This document shows positions 12,585-23,311 of a stretch of 64,000 bases of DNA, one piece after another. The stretch covers positions 434,001-498,000 of the forward strand of contig JARGXX010000117.1 in the NCBI GenBank assembly GCA_030374765.1, given 5' to 3'. Both the position numbers and the translations under genes were made by a program. The DNA is from Agarophyton chilense (lineage: Eukaryota; Rhodophyta; Florideophyceae; Gracilariales; Gracilariaceae). Position 1 is the first letter of the stretch, and each line of letters opens with the position of its first letter. The notes below the pieces were generated by a model. That model was not told where the DNA came from, searched no databases, and saw only the letters and a list, made by a program, of their open reading frames with translations.

Positions 12585-13508
12585 TGTAGAGCAACGCCCA
12601 GTTAGGGGATACTGGAAGATGCAACTCATAGAATGAGGGTTGAACCCTCCGAGGGTTATGACTATGATCCCCTCTAAGGTGTGCTGAGGTGGCACTGTTT
12701 TCTGGTTAGAGTTCGCCTATGAAGGGAAGATTCGGATGGCCCATGGTTGGATTGGCCCCGTGATACACGTGGCTTAATTTTGGCACCGATTTTCGGATAT
12801 TTGTTAGAACGTTGGACTTTTGGGCCCTGACAGTGGGAGCTCCACGTGTATGGCCCTGAGCAGGTGTGCACTACTGTAATTAGTAGAGTTTAGTTAGTGG
12901 GCCCTACTTAGGGAGACGAGATCTGACAGTCCGAAGCTCAGAGTAAATGGGAACCAAGGTTGGTCTTCGATACCTTTAGAGGTTCTTCGTCGCCATCTTT
13001 TCGGCCTTACAACCCGGAACGGGCTCTGGTTAGCAATGCCTGCGTAGGGACACGACTCCACTTGTAGAGTGCCCACGTCTGGGGTTGCGAGCAACCACCC
13101 CCTTGGGACCGCTCAGACGACCTGCATGCACGATACCCCGTGGGGGTTCTGCTTACTTGTTGCGTTCTTTTTGTGTTTCCTTTCGAGGACAGGTTTTCGC
13201 CCCTGCATTGGGTTTCTTTTGTTGTTACGCCCCTTTTCTGGTTCTCGGGTCCGGTGCCTGTTAGTGCCCGACCCTCGCCCCGTTTTTCCTCTTCGCCGGA
13301 TTTTCCCCCATTCTTTGGGATACCCATACCCATTCCCGACCCAACGGTTTCTACCCCTCACCTCCGTCGGTACTGCCGGAATCCCCCGTGGGAGTTACAC
13401 CCCACACTACGCGTGGAACGGAGGGCTCTGTCTCTGAGTCTGCCTCCCCCAGGGAGCAAGGCTTCGAACACCTTGAGAGCACTTCCCGTCGCCGGGTTTT
13501 GCTCCACA
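12585..13508 (+). repeat. 3' LTR of element 1
   Basis: This 924-bp LTR differs from the 5' LTR at roughly two dozen positions, clustered around the part corresponding to 13060-13110. It ends GCTCCACA and is followed directly by the second copy of the CATCC duplication. Confidence 0.93.
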
Positions 13509-13513
13509 CATCC

Positions 13514-14740
13514 TTTTTATTCTAACGCGATTTAAGTAGTTTATTTTTGCTGCTCTAGCCTGTATAACACTTATACAACGCTTTGGAATTGATTCTATAA
13601 AAGGATTGATAGCATTACAGTCAATCTTTTACCAGCAATCTTTGATGCAATTTATTTTAGATCAAAAACTGTATCAAATTGCCTTCCTTGCCCATAAACC
13701 TTTCGGGCCAACATTCCCCAAATTTTTTCGATAGGGTTGAGGTCAGGAGAGCGCGCAGGCCATTCTATAACCGAAATATTTAGACTATTGAACCACTCTT
13801 TCATAGAATTAGACTTATGCACAGGTGCATTGTCTTGCTGAAAAATGAATTCTTCTCCGTGCATACAGTATGAAAAAGGTAAAAGATATTTTTCTACAAC
13901 CTCAGCATACTTCTCAGAGTTCATTGTAGTTTCAACAAAAGCCATATCAGTTGCTCCTTTCGTAGAGATTCCAGCCCAAACAATTACTGATGCGCCTCCT
14001 GAATTCCTGGTCACAAATTCCTTCTTTTCTTTTCGTAGATCATGCCAACAAAATTTATAGCAATCTGGACCATCAAGGTTAAACTTTTTTTCGTCGGGAA
14101 AGATAACATTATTCCATTGCATTTTCCAGTAAGCCTTTTGAGCACACCATTCAACTCTATTTTTCTTGTGATTATCTTTTAAAAAAAAACTTTTCCTCAT
14201 TTTTGTGTACTTGAACAAATTTTGACGGTTGAGTTCATGCCATTTTGTAGATTTTGATAGAGGCAGATTTAGATTTTTGACAATTTTTCCGCAAGATAAA
14301 GTGTTGCGGCATAATTTTCGCTTAATTCCACGCTTATCGGCCGGGGATAGTGCTGTAGGACGGCCGTTTGAACGCTTTGTTCCGTATGTAGCGGGGTTTT
14401 TGAGAAAGTTGCTGATTTGTTTTGGGCTGCGCTTGAGTTTTCGGGCTATATCTGCTAGAATCATACCCTGACCTACTAATTACATGATTTCCAGCTGTGC
14501 AGAGTGTGTCAGAGGTGCGCCACGAGCCATGATTGAGCGAATGATTGTATAAAGGATATACTTTTGAAACAGTGTTATTGACTTAGTGGTTTTTATTTGT
14601 TGTGCAATGTGCTCTATAGTACGTGAAATGCCTTTTTGGCGCAGTTTTGTAAAGGGATATGTTTTTGAAACGCACTGTACATGAAAGCTTTTTGGCGCTG
14701 TGTTTGTCAAGGGAAAATTTTTTGAAACACACTGTTGTCG
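13514..14740 (-). mobile_element. Tc1/mariner transposon, copy B
   Basis: This is a DD34E Tc1-like DNA transposon on the minus strand, with the transposase at 13652-14530. Upstream of the start, two imperfect direct repeats of about 57 bp (about 14618-14735) each end TTTTTGAAAC(G/A)CACTGT. They recall the IR/DR ends of some Tc1 elements. I found no matching inverted terminus at the left end; that end meets the CATCC duplication of the LTR element, so the 3' terminus seems lost or very diverged. Confidence 0.8.
13652..14530 (-). pseudogene. Tc1-type DD34E transposase, lightly broken
   Basis: This is the cut-and-paste transposase of copy B. The true start is probably ATG at 14530 (MARGAPLTHSAQLEIM), followed by a single TAA at 14477-14479 and then the long open frame of 270 codons to 13652. 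The N-terminus has the paired helix-turn-helix region (KRSPKQISNF, GRPTALSP). The catalytic triad is visible: Asp in FPDEKKFNLDGPD, Asp in FQQDNAPVHKS and Glu in LNPIEKIWG. Exactly 34 residues separate the second Asp and the Glu, as in Tc1. The frame closes early after QFDTVFDLK. The expected C-terminal end (ESIPKRCISVIQARAAKINY) is in another frame at about 13530-13620, so a frameshift lies between them. One stop and one frameshift make it inactive as read. Confidence 0.85.
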
Positions 14741-15359
14741 CTTGGTTGGAACTTTGTGCCATCTCTGGGAGTCCACAAGGGTATAGAAAGAAGGTAGTTA
14801 AAGGGATATAATGGTGATCGGTGATGATAAAGGGATCAATCAAATCGTGGCAAATATGGTCGGCAGTGCCGGCAGAACCCTCCCTCCTTTTTTTCGTTTT
14901 AGTACTCTATGGAGTTTCTCTTCCTTAAATGGACTTCGTTCGGTCGTTCCTTCTCTCTCCTCTTTCTCGCGTTCTTTCCGCTCTTTGAAGTGCTATTCGT
15001 ACTGCTAGTGTCGGGTTATTGTTTTGACTCTGTCGAATTGTTGTTCTAAATTGAAAGTAACTCTTTTCCGTACGTGTTCTTTCGTCCCGTCCTTTGCGGG
15101 TCTCCGTCTCTTCCGTGGTAGAATTTTTCCGTCGTAACACTACTCTACGTTTAGTGTTTCTTATGCTTACGTCATTTCATGAAACCTATCACGTGTATAC
15201 GTGTTCTTCTCGGCCGTCCTCTCGGCCGCAACTCATATCTATGATTCAACAACTGTACCATTCTACTTCGTGTGCCCTTCACACCATGTTTGCGGGGTGT
15301 TTTCATCTTGCATACCACTGTACTTTAATGTACATAAAACCTATATCATATAATAGCTT
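14741..15359. other. Intergenic, no gene seen
   Basis: The sequence is mixed, with TC-rich runs around 14880-15000. Short open frames (60-90 codons) on both strands show no motif or conserved composition. I see nothing here that I can name. Confidence 0.4.
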
Positions 15360-15900
15360 TTTGAGGTAAAATTGCTTCGTAATACGCAAGTGCCGCGCAC
15401 GCCTCCTTGCCCGCCATCGAGCATGTGTCGAAGAAGGCACCATCAACATTGTCATCATGTATCCTTCCTAGTGTGTTCTAGCAATTCCGAAGCATCTTCT
15501 ATTCATCCAACAACTCAATGGCGCGACGTCGCTATCGCCTCTCGACATGAGTGAGCAAAGCACCGTCCCGTGCATACAAATTCTGAAATTCTTCCAACAC
15601 AGGCCTCACAATGTTGTCTCGGGAATTAACGTATCCATCCACGTCTGCCCCCAATTCCCTCATCACATCGCACAACGTCGTCCCAAGACGTGCCTCATGC
15701 GTCATCACCAATTTGTCTAACAAACGAGGAACGAACTTGCTTAGCGCTGACAAAGTGCTCGCTCTCGTCCACATTTTCAGTGGTGAAAACGTGGAACTTT
15801 TCGATTTTAGGATTTTTGTCGATGTGGAGATTAATCAGCTGCCACACAGCAAGCAGATACGAAGGGTAGACTCTGTTTACCCGACGTCACCCATATCTAC
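15360..15900 (-). pseudogene. Unrecognised broken reading frame
   Basis: On the minus strand, two protein-like segments lie one after the other in different frames. One covers about 15720-15880 and contains PSYLLAVWQLINLHID and TTENVDESEHFVSAKQV. The other covers about 15532-15720 and contains TTLCDVMRELGADVDGY and EEFQNLYARDGALL. A further open part to about 15360 includes ACAALAYYEAILPQKA. Amino-acid use looks real rather than random, but I do not recognise a family. It could be a decayed host gene or a transposon fragment; an intron is less likely because no good splice pair separates the two segments. It lies head-to-head with MED15. Confidence 0.25.
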
Positions 15901-16417
15901 CTTCGCCATCGGTGCCGGGTGCCTTGCTCTCTGCGTGGCGTTACAGGTTTTACTCGCTCTCCTACCGTGCACATCGACACAGCCACCACAGCGTATGTAC
16001 AATTATCACACGTGTTCTCCCTCCAATCTATATTCTGTAATTCAACCCCTATCTATACAAGTTTCCTCCTCGCAGCCCACCCTTTCACGCACGTCGCTCT
16101 GTGCGCTCCTCAGCAGCCTCTCCTTGCTCTTTCATCCCTCTCCCGCTCCATCGTCCCTGCATCACGGAAAACAAGGAAACATCTCCGCATGCTTTTCGCA
16201 TTTACTTACATACTCACTCACATACTGCATCTCTCTTCCTTATGAAACCCTGTTTCACTCTATATACAACGCTTTTACCTCTGAGTGTGCTCCAGCCTTT
16301 TGCGTCGATTTCAGAAACTGAGCGCGTCCAAACCTTTCTCTTTCTGGAGTAAATACTCCACATTTCTCTTCTTTTCTTGGACTTGGGGAGTTTCCACCGT
16401 CTTTTTACTTGTTTATT

Positions 16418-19400
16418 ATGGAACAATTACAAGGATGGAGATGCGACATGGCGAAGGAGGACCGCGTAAAGGTCTGCCAACATATTCTGGACAAGCTAGT
16501 CGGTAAGTCAAACTAAACGCGGAAAAGAACACTGTCAAAATTCTCGCTTTCCACTCATACTCACACTTTGAACCTATGCTCCACAGAGGCTTACCCAAAC
16601 ATTCGTGATCGTGAACAACTCAAGAACCGGACACGCAGTTTTGAGCTGAAAATATTTGAGACAGCTCAGAGTCGCCAGGATTACCTGGAGTGTATTGCCG
16701 AGGGTCTAAGCCAGATTGATCAGTTTCAGCGTCGTCATAGGGCATCTCATTCAGGAACTGCGGCCACGGCCACAGCCACAGCTGTCGCCGCTGCCGCCGC
16801 ACAAGGTGTCCAAGGCGTCCAAGGCATCCAAGGCATGCAGAATGTGCAGGCCCGTCAGGGTGGGCAAGGGGTTCAGAACGTTCAAGGCGTCCAGGCAGTC
16901 CAGGGCGTTCGAAATGTCCAAAACGTGCAAAGCGTCCAAGGCATGCAAGGTATACAAGGTATGCAAGGTATGCAAGCAGTAACTGGAGCACAGGCGCAAG
17001 CTGCTCTGCGTCATCAGCTACAGAATCGTCAGCAATCACATCCAAATAATGTGCAACGCCAACAAATGCTAGCTCAGCAGAGGAACCTCCATGAAATCAT
17101 GCACGCGCGCAATATTCAGTTACAACGTCAACAAGAGCACCAGCGACAACAACAACCTTTGCAACAGCAACAGCCCCAACGCGGTTTGCAAGCTGTAAGA
17201 CAACCTAGCGCATCAAACAAGCCGCAGGAAACCGCCAGAAAGGCAAACGCTGCAGCTAAGCGTCCCCCAGGTGGTGCTGAAGGAAAGGTATGTTATTATC
17301 AGTCTTGCACTAATGTTCTCGCGATTTGCCTCGTTTCTAACATGGTTCCATTTGCATCTGCCTCATTCTATGTCCGAATAAGCCTATCACATCGTCCACT
17401 AAGAGTACTGCTGCGGCGTCCACGTCCTCCAGTCGTGCACCGGCCCAAGCTCCTCATGCACCTACAGCAAATGATGCTGAAGCACTGCGCCGCGTCTTGC
17501 AAATGAATGCGAACCAGGCGGCGTTCGCAAAGGCGCAAGCCGCCCTGGCCCGCTTGCCGCCCAGCGCCCAACAGGAATATCTCAGGGCTCTTGCTCGGCA
17601 GCAAATCCCATTTGCTTCGCAACCACAGCCCTCTGTTGCTACGGAATCCGCGCCTCACCAACCGAGCGCAGGTCAGCTAGGATCACAGGCCCAACAGTTT
17701 TCTCAAGCTGGTATGATTTCAAACGTACCGGCTGGACAGCAGCAGACCTCGCAGGCCTTCCCTGCCACCATGGGAATTCATTCCGGTAATATCGTTCCGC
17801 AAGGAAATCAAAATGGTGTTAACATGCAGAATCAGAATCCCATGATGGCGGACGCTCGTGCTAGAGCAGGTCCGACGGCACAGTACGCTCTCATAGCTCA
17901 AATGGCAGCCGCTGCGGGACTAAACATCACGCCCCAACAGCTTAGTTTGTGTACGTGGGAACAGTTATCGCATGTTGTCGGTCACATCAGAGCTCAAACC
18001 TCCAATATTACCAACAATGCTTCTCTTGCCATGCGACGGCAACAAAGTATGGGTCGTGTGAATGATGGCCAGGCGCATGTGAACCCGAACACTGTTGGTG
18101 CGGGTAACATAAATGCAGCCAAATGGGGTGGACAGCCTGGAAACAAGGCAGGAGCTGCTGGTCAAACTATGTTGAGTTCCCCGAGTGATGTGAACCGCGC
18201 CAATGCGGCTGTCAAACAGAAACACGCACAACATGCTCGCGAACAATCACAGCAATATCATACTCAAGGTCGGCAACAGCAAAACGCTGCTATGTATGGG
18301 AATGCATCAGCGCTCGCTGCCCAAATGAAGCGAACCCCAGGTATGACTCAGGCTCATGTGAACGCGATTTTAGCCAGTCAAAAAGCGAAGCAAGAGAATA
18401 TCGAATCGACGCTTCAAGACAAGCCACAAGCATTGCAGCAAGACTTTCAGAATCCGACTCAGACTCAAAATGTTCAAGACGCAGCTGGCAGTAATATGGG
18501 AAGTATGCCTAGCAATATAGCAACGAGAGCTATGGCCCCCGCTGCTGCTGCCTCTGAAAAGCCAGCACCTGTTGCATCTACCCAGGGGGAAATATTTTGG
18601 AACAAGCTAGAAGATATAAAGAGGAAGTACATGGTTCAGCTGACTCGCTTGGTCCCGGCCATCCGGAGAATGGAATTCAAGCAAAAGTCGCGGAAGGAGC
18701 AATTCTATAAGTTCTGTACTGACTGTCTCAGTGTTTTGAGTATCAAACGTGGAGACCCAACAGCGAACGAGATGGACTACAGCGTTCTGGAACGCACTGA
18801 AGGCTTTTTGCAAACGCTGATTCAGTTCTATGGGACGAGCGGAGCAAGCCGAGCGAAACGTGGTCCCAGCATGAGAGAAGGGCTGGAAGCAAACGCGGCT
18901 GCGGATTCGGGTACTAATACAGCTGCCGCAGGCAGGGCTGTCGGGCAAATGCCTGGTGCACAGGCACAAGCTGGGCGTGCAATGCAAGGTGCTCACGGAA
19001 AGTCGGATGGCGCCGCCGGTCATGCAAATACTCACCGAATGGATCCACCGCAGCTGACACAACAGCAGCAACAAGCGCTACAGCTTCAGCGACAGGCAGC
19101 GAAGCAGGGACATCAGCAAGCACAAAATCGAGCGCAAGCGGCGAACGTTCAGCAACAGAGCTACGCATCTCAACAAGCTCAGCTGTTTAGTGGCCTGAAC
19201 CTCCAGCAGCAAGCAAGCGCCGCGCAGTTTCAGAATGCTGTATGTCAACAGGCTCAGGCTGGCATGGGAAGTGGTTCTTCTCGAGTGGACGTTTCAAAAC
19301 CTACGGCTTTGGCACAATCTCAGATACAAGGATATGCGTGTGCACCAAGTGCATCGGTTTCAAGAGTGGGAAACGCTGGTTCGCGAGTGACAGCACAGGT

Positions 19401-20751
19401 AAATATAGCGGTGCCCCCTGGAGTAGCTGGGGCTGGACGTTCAACAGCGGCTGCACGGCAGGAAGCGGCACGGATTGCAGGACAGACGCCCACAGCTGGT
19501 ATAGGTGGCGGTCACAGTGATGTACAGCTGACATCTCAGGCGCAAACCGTTAGGGTTGGGGCTCCTCACGCTGCTGTCGTGACACAGGGTCAAGCACATT
19601 TTGGGGCGCAGCTAGAAGCACAGACACTTGCTGATCAGCGTCGGCAGCAGTATCATACCCAGCAGATGGCGGCCATGGCGCAGCAACAACGTGGAGCGGT
19701 TGCGGCGGCGGGGATGCGGACAAATCAAAGTGGCACGGGGGCGCGAGCGGAAAGTGGTGTGAACAGTGGTTTGAACGGTCAGAAGAATGCAAAAGCGGTT
19801 GAAGGCTGGAACGCTGCAGCTGTGGGTATGAATGGTGCGCTGGGGGTACCTCGTAGAGGGCGTCAAGATGTAGCGAAGGTAGGCGTTTTGACAAGTGCGT
19901 CAGGTGTTGCGAACGGGGCGGCGTCGGGGATTGCTGTCAGCAAAACGGCGAATGAGGGCAACGCTGGGGAGGCAGGTAGTTTTAGCGGGCTAAAAGCAGG
20001 AATGGTGAGCAAAGATGCGAAAGGCGAGACGATAGTTGACAGGGATGCGCCGCACAGACTGAAGCAGATCATTAACATGGTGAAGGAAGTGACGACGCAA
20101 GTGAATTTCTTGGAACACTCATGGGAGGCGGAGGCGAAGCGTCAGAAGAGTGAGAGAATTCAGATCACGTTGGCGGCGTTGCGGAATAGTTGGAGCGCTT
20201 CGGCGTCGGACGAAGCGGCGAAGAAGGGAAAGAAAGCTAGAGGGTCGCTGGCTGACGTGGACAACTACGAAGCGGGTGACGGGGTGATTGAGACGAAGAC
20301 TGTGTTTGAGTGCTCGCCTGAGAGCGGACTTCGTCTGGCCAAGAAGCCGAGACACGAACCTGGTGACATGCAGCTTTTGCGTGAGGCGGTAAAAATGGAC
20401 GTGAAGGCTGCCAGGGATCGCAACCCGCGGCTGGATGTGAAGGTGATTGAAGAATATGGACACCCCGTGGTGGTATGCATGTTGAACATTGCAGAGATGC
20501 GACTACCGAAGCTGACGCTGCGAGTGCAACGCGGGTACCCGCGCAAGGGCGGCGCAACATATGGATTTGAGAGACCGCCGATGGGGTGGGTGGGCCAACT
20601 TGAAGAAGTGCGGATGCGGTTCAGGAAACTGTTGTCCATCTCTCCGGCTGCCTCTGTGGGCGTGGCGGCCATTCTGGACGCGTGGGCGAGCGAGGCGGAG
20701 GCGGTGATCAATGGCTCTGAAGTGTCGGATCAGACGAAGGTGAGCGTGTGA
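16418..20751 (+). CDS. MED15: Mediator subunit 15 (KIX-domain coactivator)
   Basis: MED15 is a Mediator tail subunit whose KIX domain binds activators in the nucleus. Three exons are inferred: 16418-16502, 16587-17287 and 17383-20751. The introns are 84 and 95 nt, start GTAAGT and GTATGT, and end CACAG and ATAAG; phases agree and give 1384 residues. Residues 1-75 match the MED15 KIX domain (WRCDMAKEDRVKVCQHIL, LKIFETAQSRQDYL). A Val-Gln-Gly repeat from a minisatellite follows at about residues 100-160, then a long Gln/Ala-rich body. A helical block near residue 665 contains IFWNKLEDIKRKY. The C-terminal 230 residues (LKQIINMVKEV, LPKLTLRVQRGYPR) resemble the MED15 C-terminal domain that docks to Mediator. 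Metazoan MED15 is usually shorter (about 750-800 residues), while plant homologues are also long. Family confidence is high; the exact start depends on exon 1. Confidence 0.88.
16801..16980 (+). repeat. Minisatellite coding VQG repeats in MED15
   Basis: Imperfect 9-bp units of the type CAAGGCGTC or CAAGGTATG run in frame and encode repeated Val/Ile/Met-Gln-Gly/Asn triplets. Length variation between strains is likely, but reading frame is kept because units are multiples of three. Confidence 0.75.
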
Positions 20752-21952
20752 GCATTTGGCTGTTTGGCGCATGTTACTCCTTGTACTACTGTACTGTATT
20801 TGTAATAGATGTGCCCGTGTACACTGTACAGTAAAGTGATTGGGGCTGTTTGGCTGGTAGCAATCCCTTAGCAAAGCGTAGCAAATCGTAGCAAAGCAGC
20901 CGCGAGCATCCCAGAGTTACTTTTCTTGTTCTTGTTACGACGAAGAGCGTGGCGGAAGAAAGGCGACAAAGCGCGCTCTTTGACTTGTACGTACTTGGGA
21001 CTGCGACTGCGACTGCGACTGCGACTGCGACTGCGACTGCGACTGTGACTGCGGCCGCGCCTGCAACGGCGCCTGCGACCGTGCAACGGCGATTGCAACG
21101 GCGATTGCAACGGCGATTGCAACGGCGATTGGCATTGGCACTTGCGATTGACGCTTGGCGTTTGGTAATCGCAGCAGCACGGCAGACGCGCGTGCACGCC
21201 ACGCGCGTGCACGCCACGCGCGTGCACGCCACGCGCCCCCCCCCGCCTGCAGCCGCTATACCCGCTGGGACGCGTCACCCTAAACCAACCACCGCGCGCG
21301 TTTCCCTTCCCCCCCCGCCGCCACCCCACTTTTTCAAGCGTTTTGGTGTTCTGTAAGCAGATGACAGTAAGCCACGCATCCCGACACGCGCGCCACGAAC
21401 GGGCGGTGCGCAGCGAGCGCGGGCGCGGTTTGTGTGACACGCGCGTGGCACGCGCGTGGCACGCATTGCAAAATTTCAACGCGCGCTACGCTGGCTGTTT
21501 GGCCGTGTCACTCCCGCGTCGTTTTGTGAAGCCTCAAGCCGCAAGCCGCAAGCCACAAGCCGCGAAGCGCAGGCGCAAGCAACAGACGCAAGCACACACA
21601 TACATTCGCCGTGGGCTGTTTTATAGCGCGCGCTGGCGCGGCGCGCGTGTTTTGTTGCATATATGTGTCGAGTACGTTTGCGGGCGACGGCAACGGCGCC
21701 GAGTGCCTTTCGAACGCGCTGCCGAGCATCTTTGGGCGTGTGTGGGCTGCTGCTTGTTTGCTGCCTCTTCTTGTGCGTGCTTTTGGGCGTCGCGAGTTTT
21801 GCCACTGCTTGCCGCTGCTCGCCGCTGCTCGCCGCTGCTCGCCGCTGCTTGCTTCGCCTCACTTGCGTTGATCTCTTCCCCGCCGTCGCCTTGGGCTGGT
21901 CGTCACGTCCACCATCGCCCCTGCCTCGCTTCTCCGGCTAGCGCCGACCACC
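20752..21952. repeat. CG-rich simple repeats between genes
   Basis: No gene is supported here; the many open frames on both strands are by-products of repeats. Visible arrays are (CTGCGA)7 at 21001-21042, four exact 12-bp GCAACGGCGATT units at 21083-21130, and three exact 15-bp ACGCGCGTGCACGCC units at 21186-21230. A CACGCGCGTGG repeat near 21437-21462, a CGCAAGCCGCAAGCC type repeat near 21535-21575 and CGCTGCTCGC repeats near 21805-21850 follow. The last third is the presumed 5' region of the acetate transporter gene. Confidence 0.75.
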
Positions 21953-22768
21953 ATGTCTTTCTTCAGGTCCCCAAGCGCGCACTCAACCACCAACACCAAC
22001 ACCAACACCAACACCAACACCACCAACAACAACAACAACAACGCCAACGCCAACAACCCCAAGAGACCTATGCCGCCCTTCCTTCTCCGACTCAAGGGCG
22101 CGAGGGTCTTGCAAGCCGCCCTGCTCTCCACCGTCATGTCCTCCCCGCGAGAGCAGCTTCTCCCCCTGTCCTGCACCGACAAGCCGTATCGTCCCATCGC
22201 AAACCCCACCCCAGTCGGCCTCATTGGCTTTTCCATCGCAATCACCCTGTCTTCTGTGCCTAAGCTGCTTGACATCGACCCCCTGGATCCGCTTCTGTTT
22301 GCCGTCGCTCTGTCTCTGGGCAGTTTTGCACAGTTATTCGCCGCTTACTACCATTTCTTGCTCAACAACCTGCACGCCGCCAACACCTTTGCCCTTTTCG
22401 GCTTTCATTGGCTCGCCCAGGCGCTGTACACTTACTCCAGCATGTTCGCAACCCCGCGCGACCAAGCCCTCAATCACTCCGACCATGTGTTTGCGCTGGT
22501 GTACAATGTATTGTTTGCGCTTTCGGCTTTGGTCCTATGGATCCCTAGTTTTCGCATTGATCGCCGTTTGTGCGCTACCTTGTTTCTGCTCATCGTCACC
22601 TATTCGTTTGACGCTGTGGCCCTGTTTCAACATCGCTGGGCCGCCATTATTTCGGGCGTGGCCGGCGTCTTTGCTTCTATCATATCGCACTACATGGCCT
22701 TTGCAATCTTATTTGCCGACGCCTGCAATGGAAATATTTCATCATTACCACTCCGATCGTTGACATAG
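21953..22768 (+). CDS. AceTr (GPR1/FUN34/YaaH) family acetate transporter
   Basis: This predicted 271-residue membrane protein belongs to the family that moves acetate or small carboxylates with protons across membranes (SatP in bacteria, Ady2/Ato1 in yeasts). The family signature is visible as NPTPVGLIGF at residues 84-93, at the start of the first helix. Six hydrophobic segments follow between residues 86 and 256, including LFGFHWLAQALYTY, which fits the family's conserved FGxxWLS-like helix. The N-terminal 40 residues are low complexity, Thr/Asn repeats from an (AACACC)n microsatellite at about 21988-22025, and are probably disordered. The start has a good context (CCACCATGT). No intron is apparent. 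The family assignment is sound, but the substrate is inferred. Confidence 0.8.
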   Translation: MSFFRSPSAHSTTNTNTNTNTNTTNNNNNNANANNPKRPMPPFLLRLKGARVLQAALLSTVMSSPREQLLPLSCTDKPYRPIANPTPVGLIGFSIAITLSSVPKLLDIDPLDPLLFAVALSLGSFAQLFAAYYHFLLNNLHAANTFALFGFHWLAQALYTYSSMFATPRDQALNHSDHVFALVYNVLFALSALVLWIPSFRIDRRLCATLFLLIVTYSFDAVALFQHRWAAIISGVAGVFASIISHYMAFAILFADACNGNISSLPLRSLT

Positions 22769-23311
22769 ATCCAAATCGAACCAGTTTTTCCATCTTTTTT
22801 TTTAATCCCTTGCTCTCATCAACCCTCTTCTGCTAACATCCGCTGATCTATCCTTGTGTTTCCGGGCCAAATCTTGTCTTTTGTTGACCAAAAAACAACC
22901 ACCAGAAGCCGCTCGCAAGATGCCCCCCCCCCCCCCCCCCCCATATCGAGCCCGATTCAGTCCAGTTGTGAGATCCAAGTTCTGAGTGCTCTCTCTGTGT
23001 GTTTCGCGTTTTGGCTTGTGTCTAGTCCACGTATGCATGCGTGTGTTTTCCATTTTGCGAGGAAAACAGCACTAGGCCACAAAAAAACACTTGTTTCATT
23101 GCCATCTACAATATGATACTGTTGTAACCACATCCCATTCTACCATATTTCTTGTTGGGTAAAAAGACATACTTTCAGTCGCGAGCTCGACAGCTTGCTG
23201 TGTTCGACAGCTTGCCGCGGACGTGCAGCCGTCAGCTTGCGCGTGCTTTTGATTTTTTTCTCTTTCCCGCGTTGGAACATTGGCGTCCTCATCAGTTTTC
23301 TGTTTCAAACG
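22769..23311. other. Intergenic with a 20-base poly-C run
   Basis: No gene is seen. A run of 20 C lies at 22923-22942; a second run of the same length occurs at 26219-26238, also just downstream of a gene. Confidence 0.5.

Larger units (their letters stand above)
1716..13508 (+). mobile_element. Full-length Ty3/gypsy chromovirus (fossil), element 1
   Basis: This LTR retrotransposon is bounded by LTRs of 923 and 924 bp and flanked by the 5-bp target duplication CATCC (1711-1715 and 13509-13513). The order is LTR, primer-binding site, gag with a CCHC knuckle, protease, reverse transcriptase, RNase H, integrase, long linker, chromodomain, antisense coding region, purine tract, LTR. The pol order and the chromodomain place it in the Ty3/gypsy chromoviruses. 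The two LTRs differ at about two dozen sites by eye (about 97% identical), so insertion is fairly recent in evolutionary terms; no calibrated rate is available to give years. It looks nearly whole but carries a few breaks. At 11.8 kb it is long for the group because of the 3' antisense region. Confidence 0.93.

Noticed and set aside
20786-21479. Frames rich in Ser-Arg or Ala-Thr repeats on both strands
   Set aside because: They are translations of the CTGCGA and other tandem repeats; an apparent SR-domain protein is an artefact.
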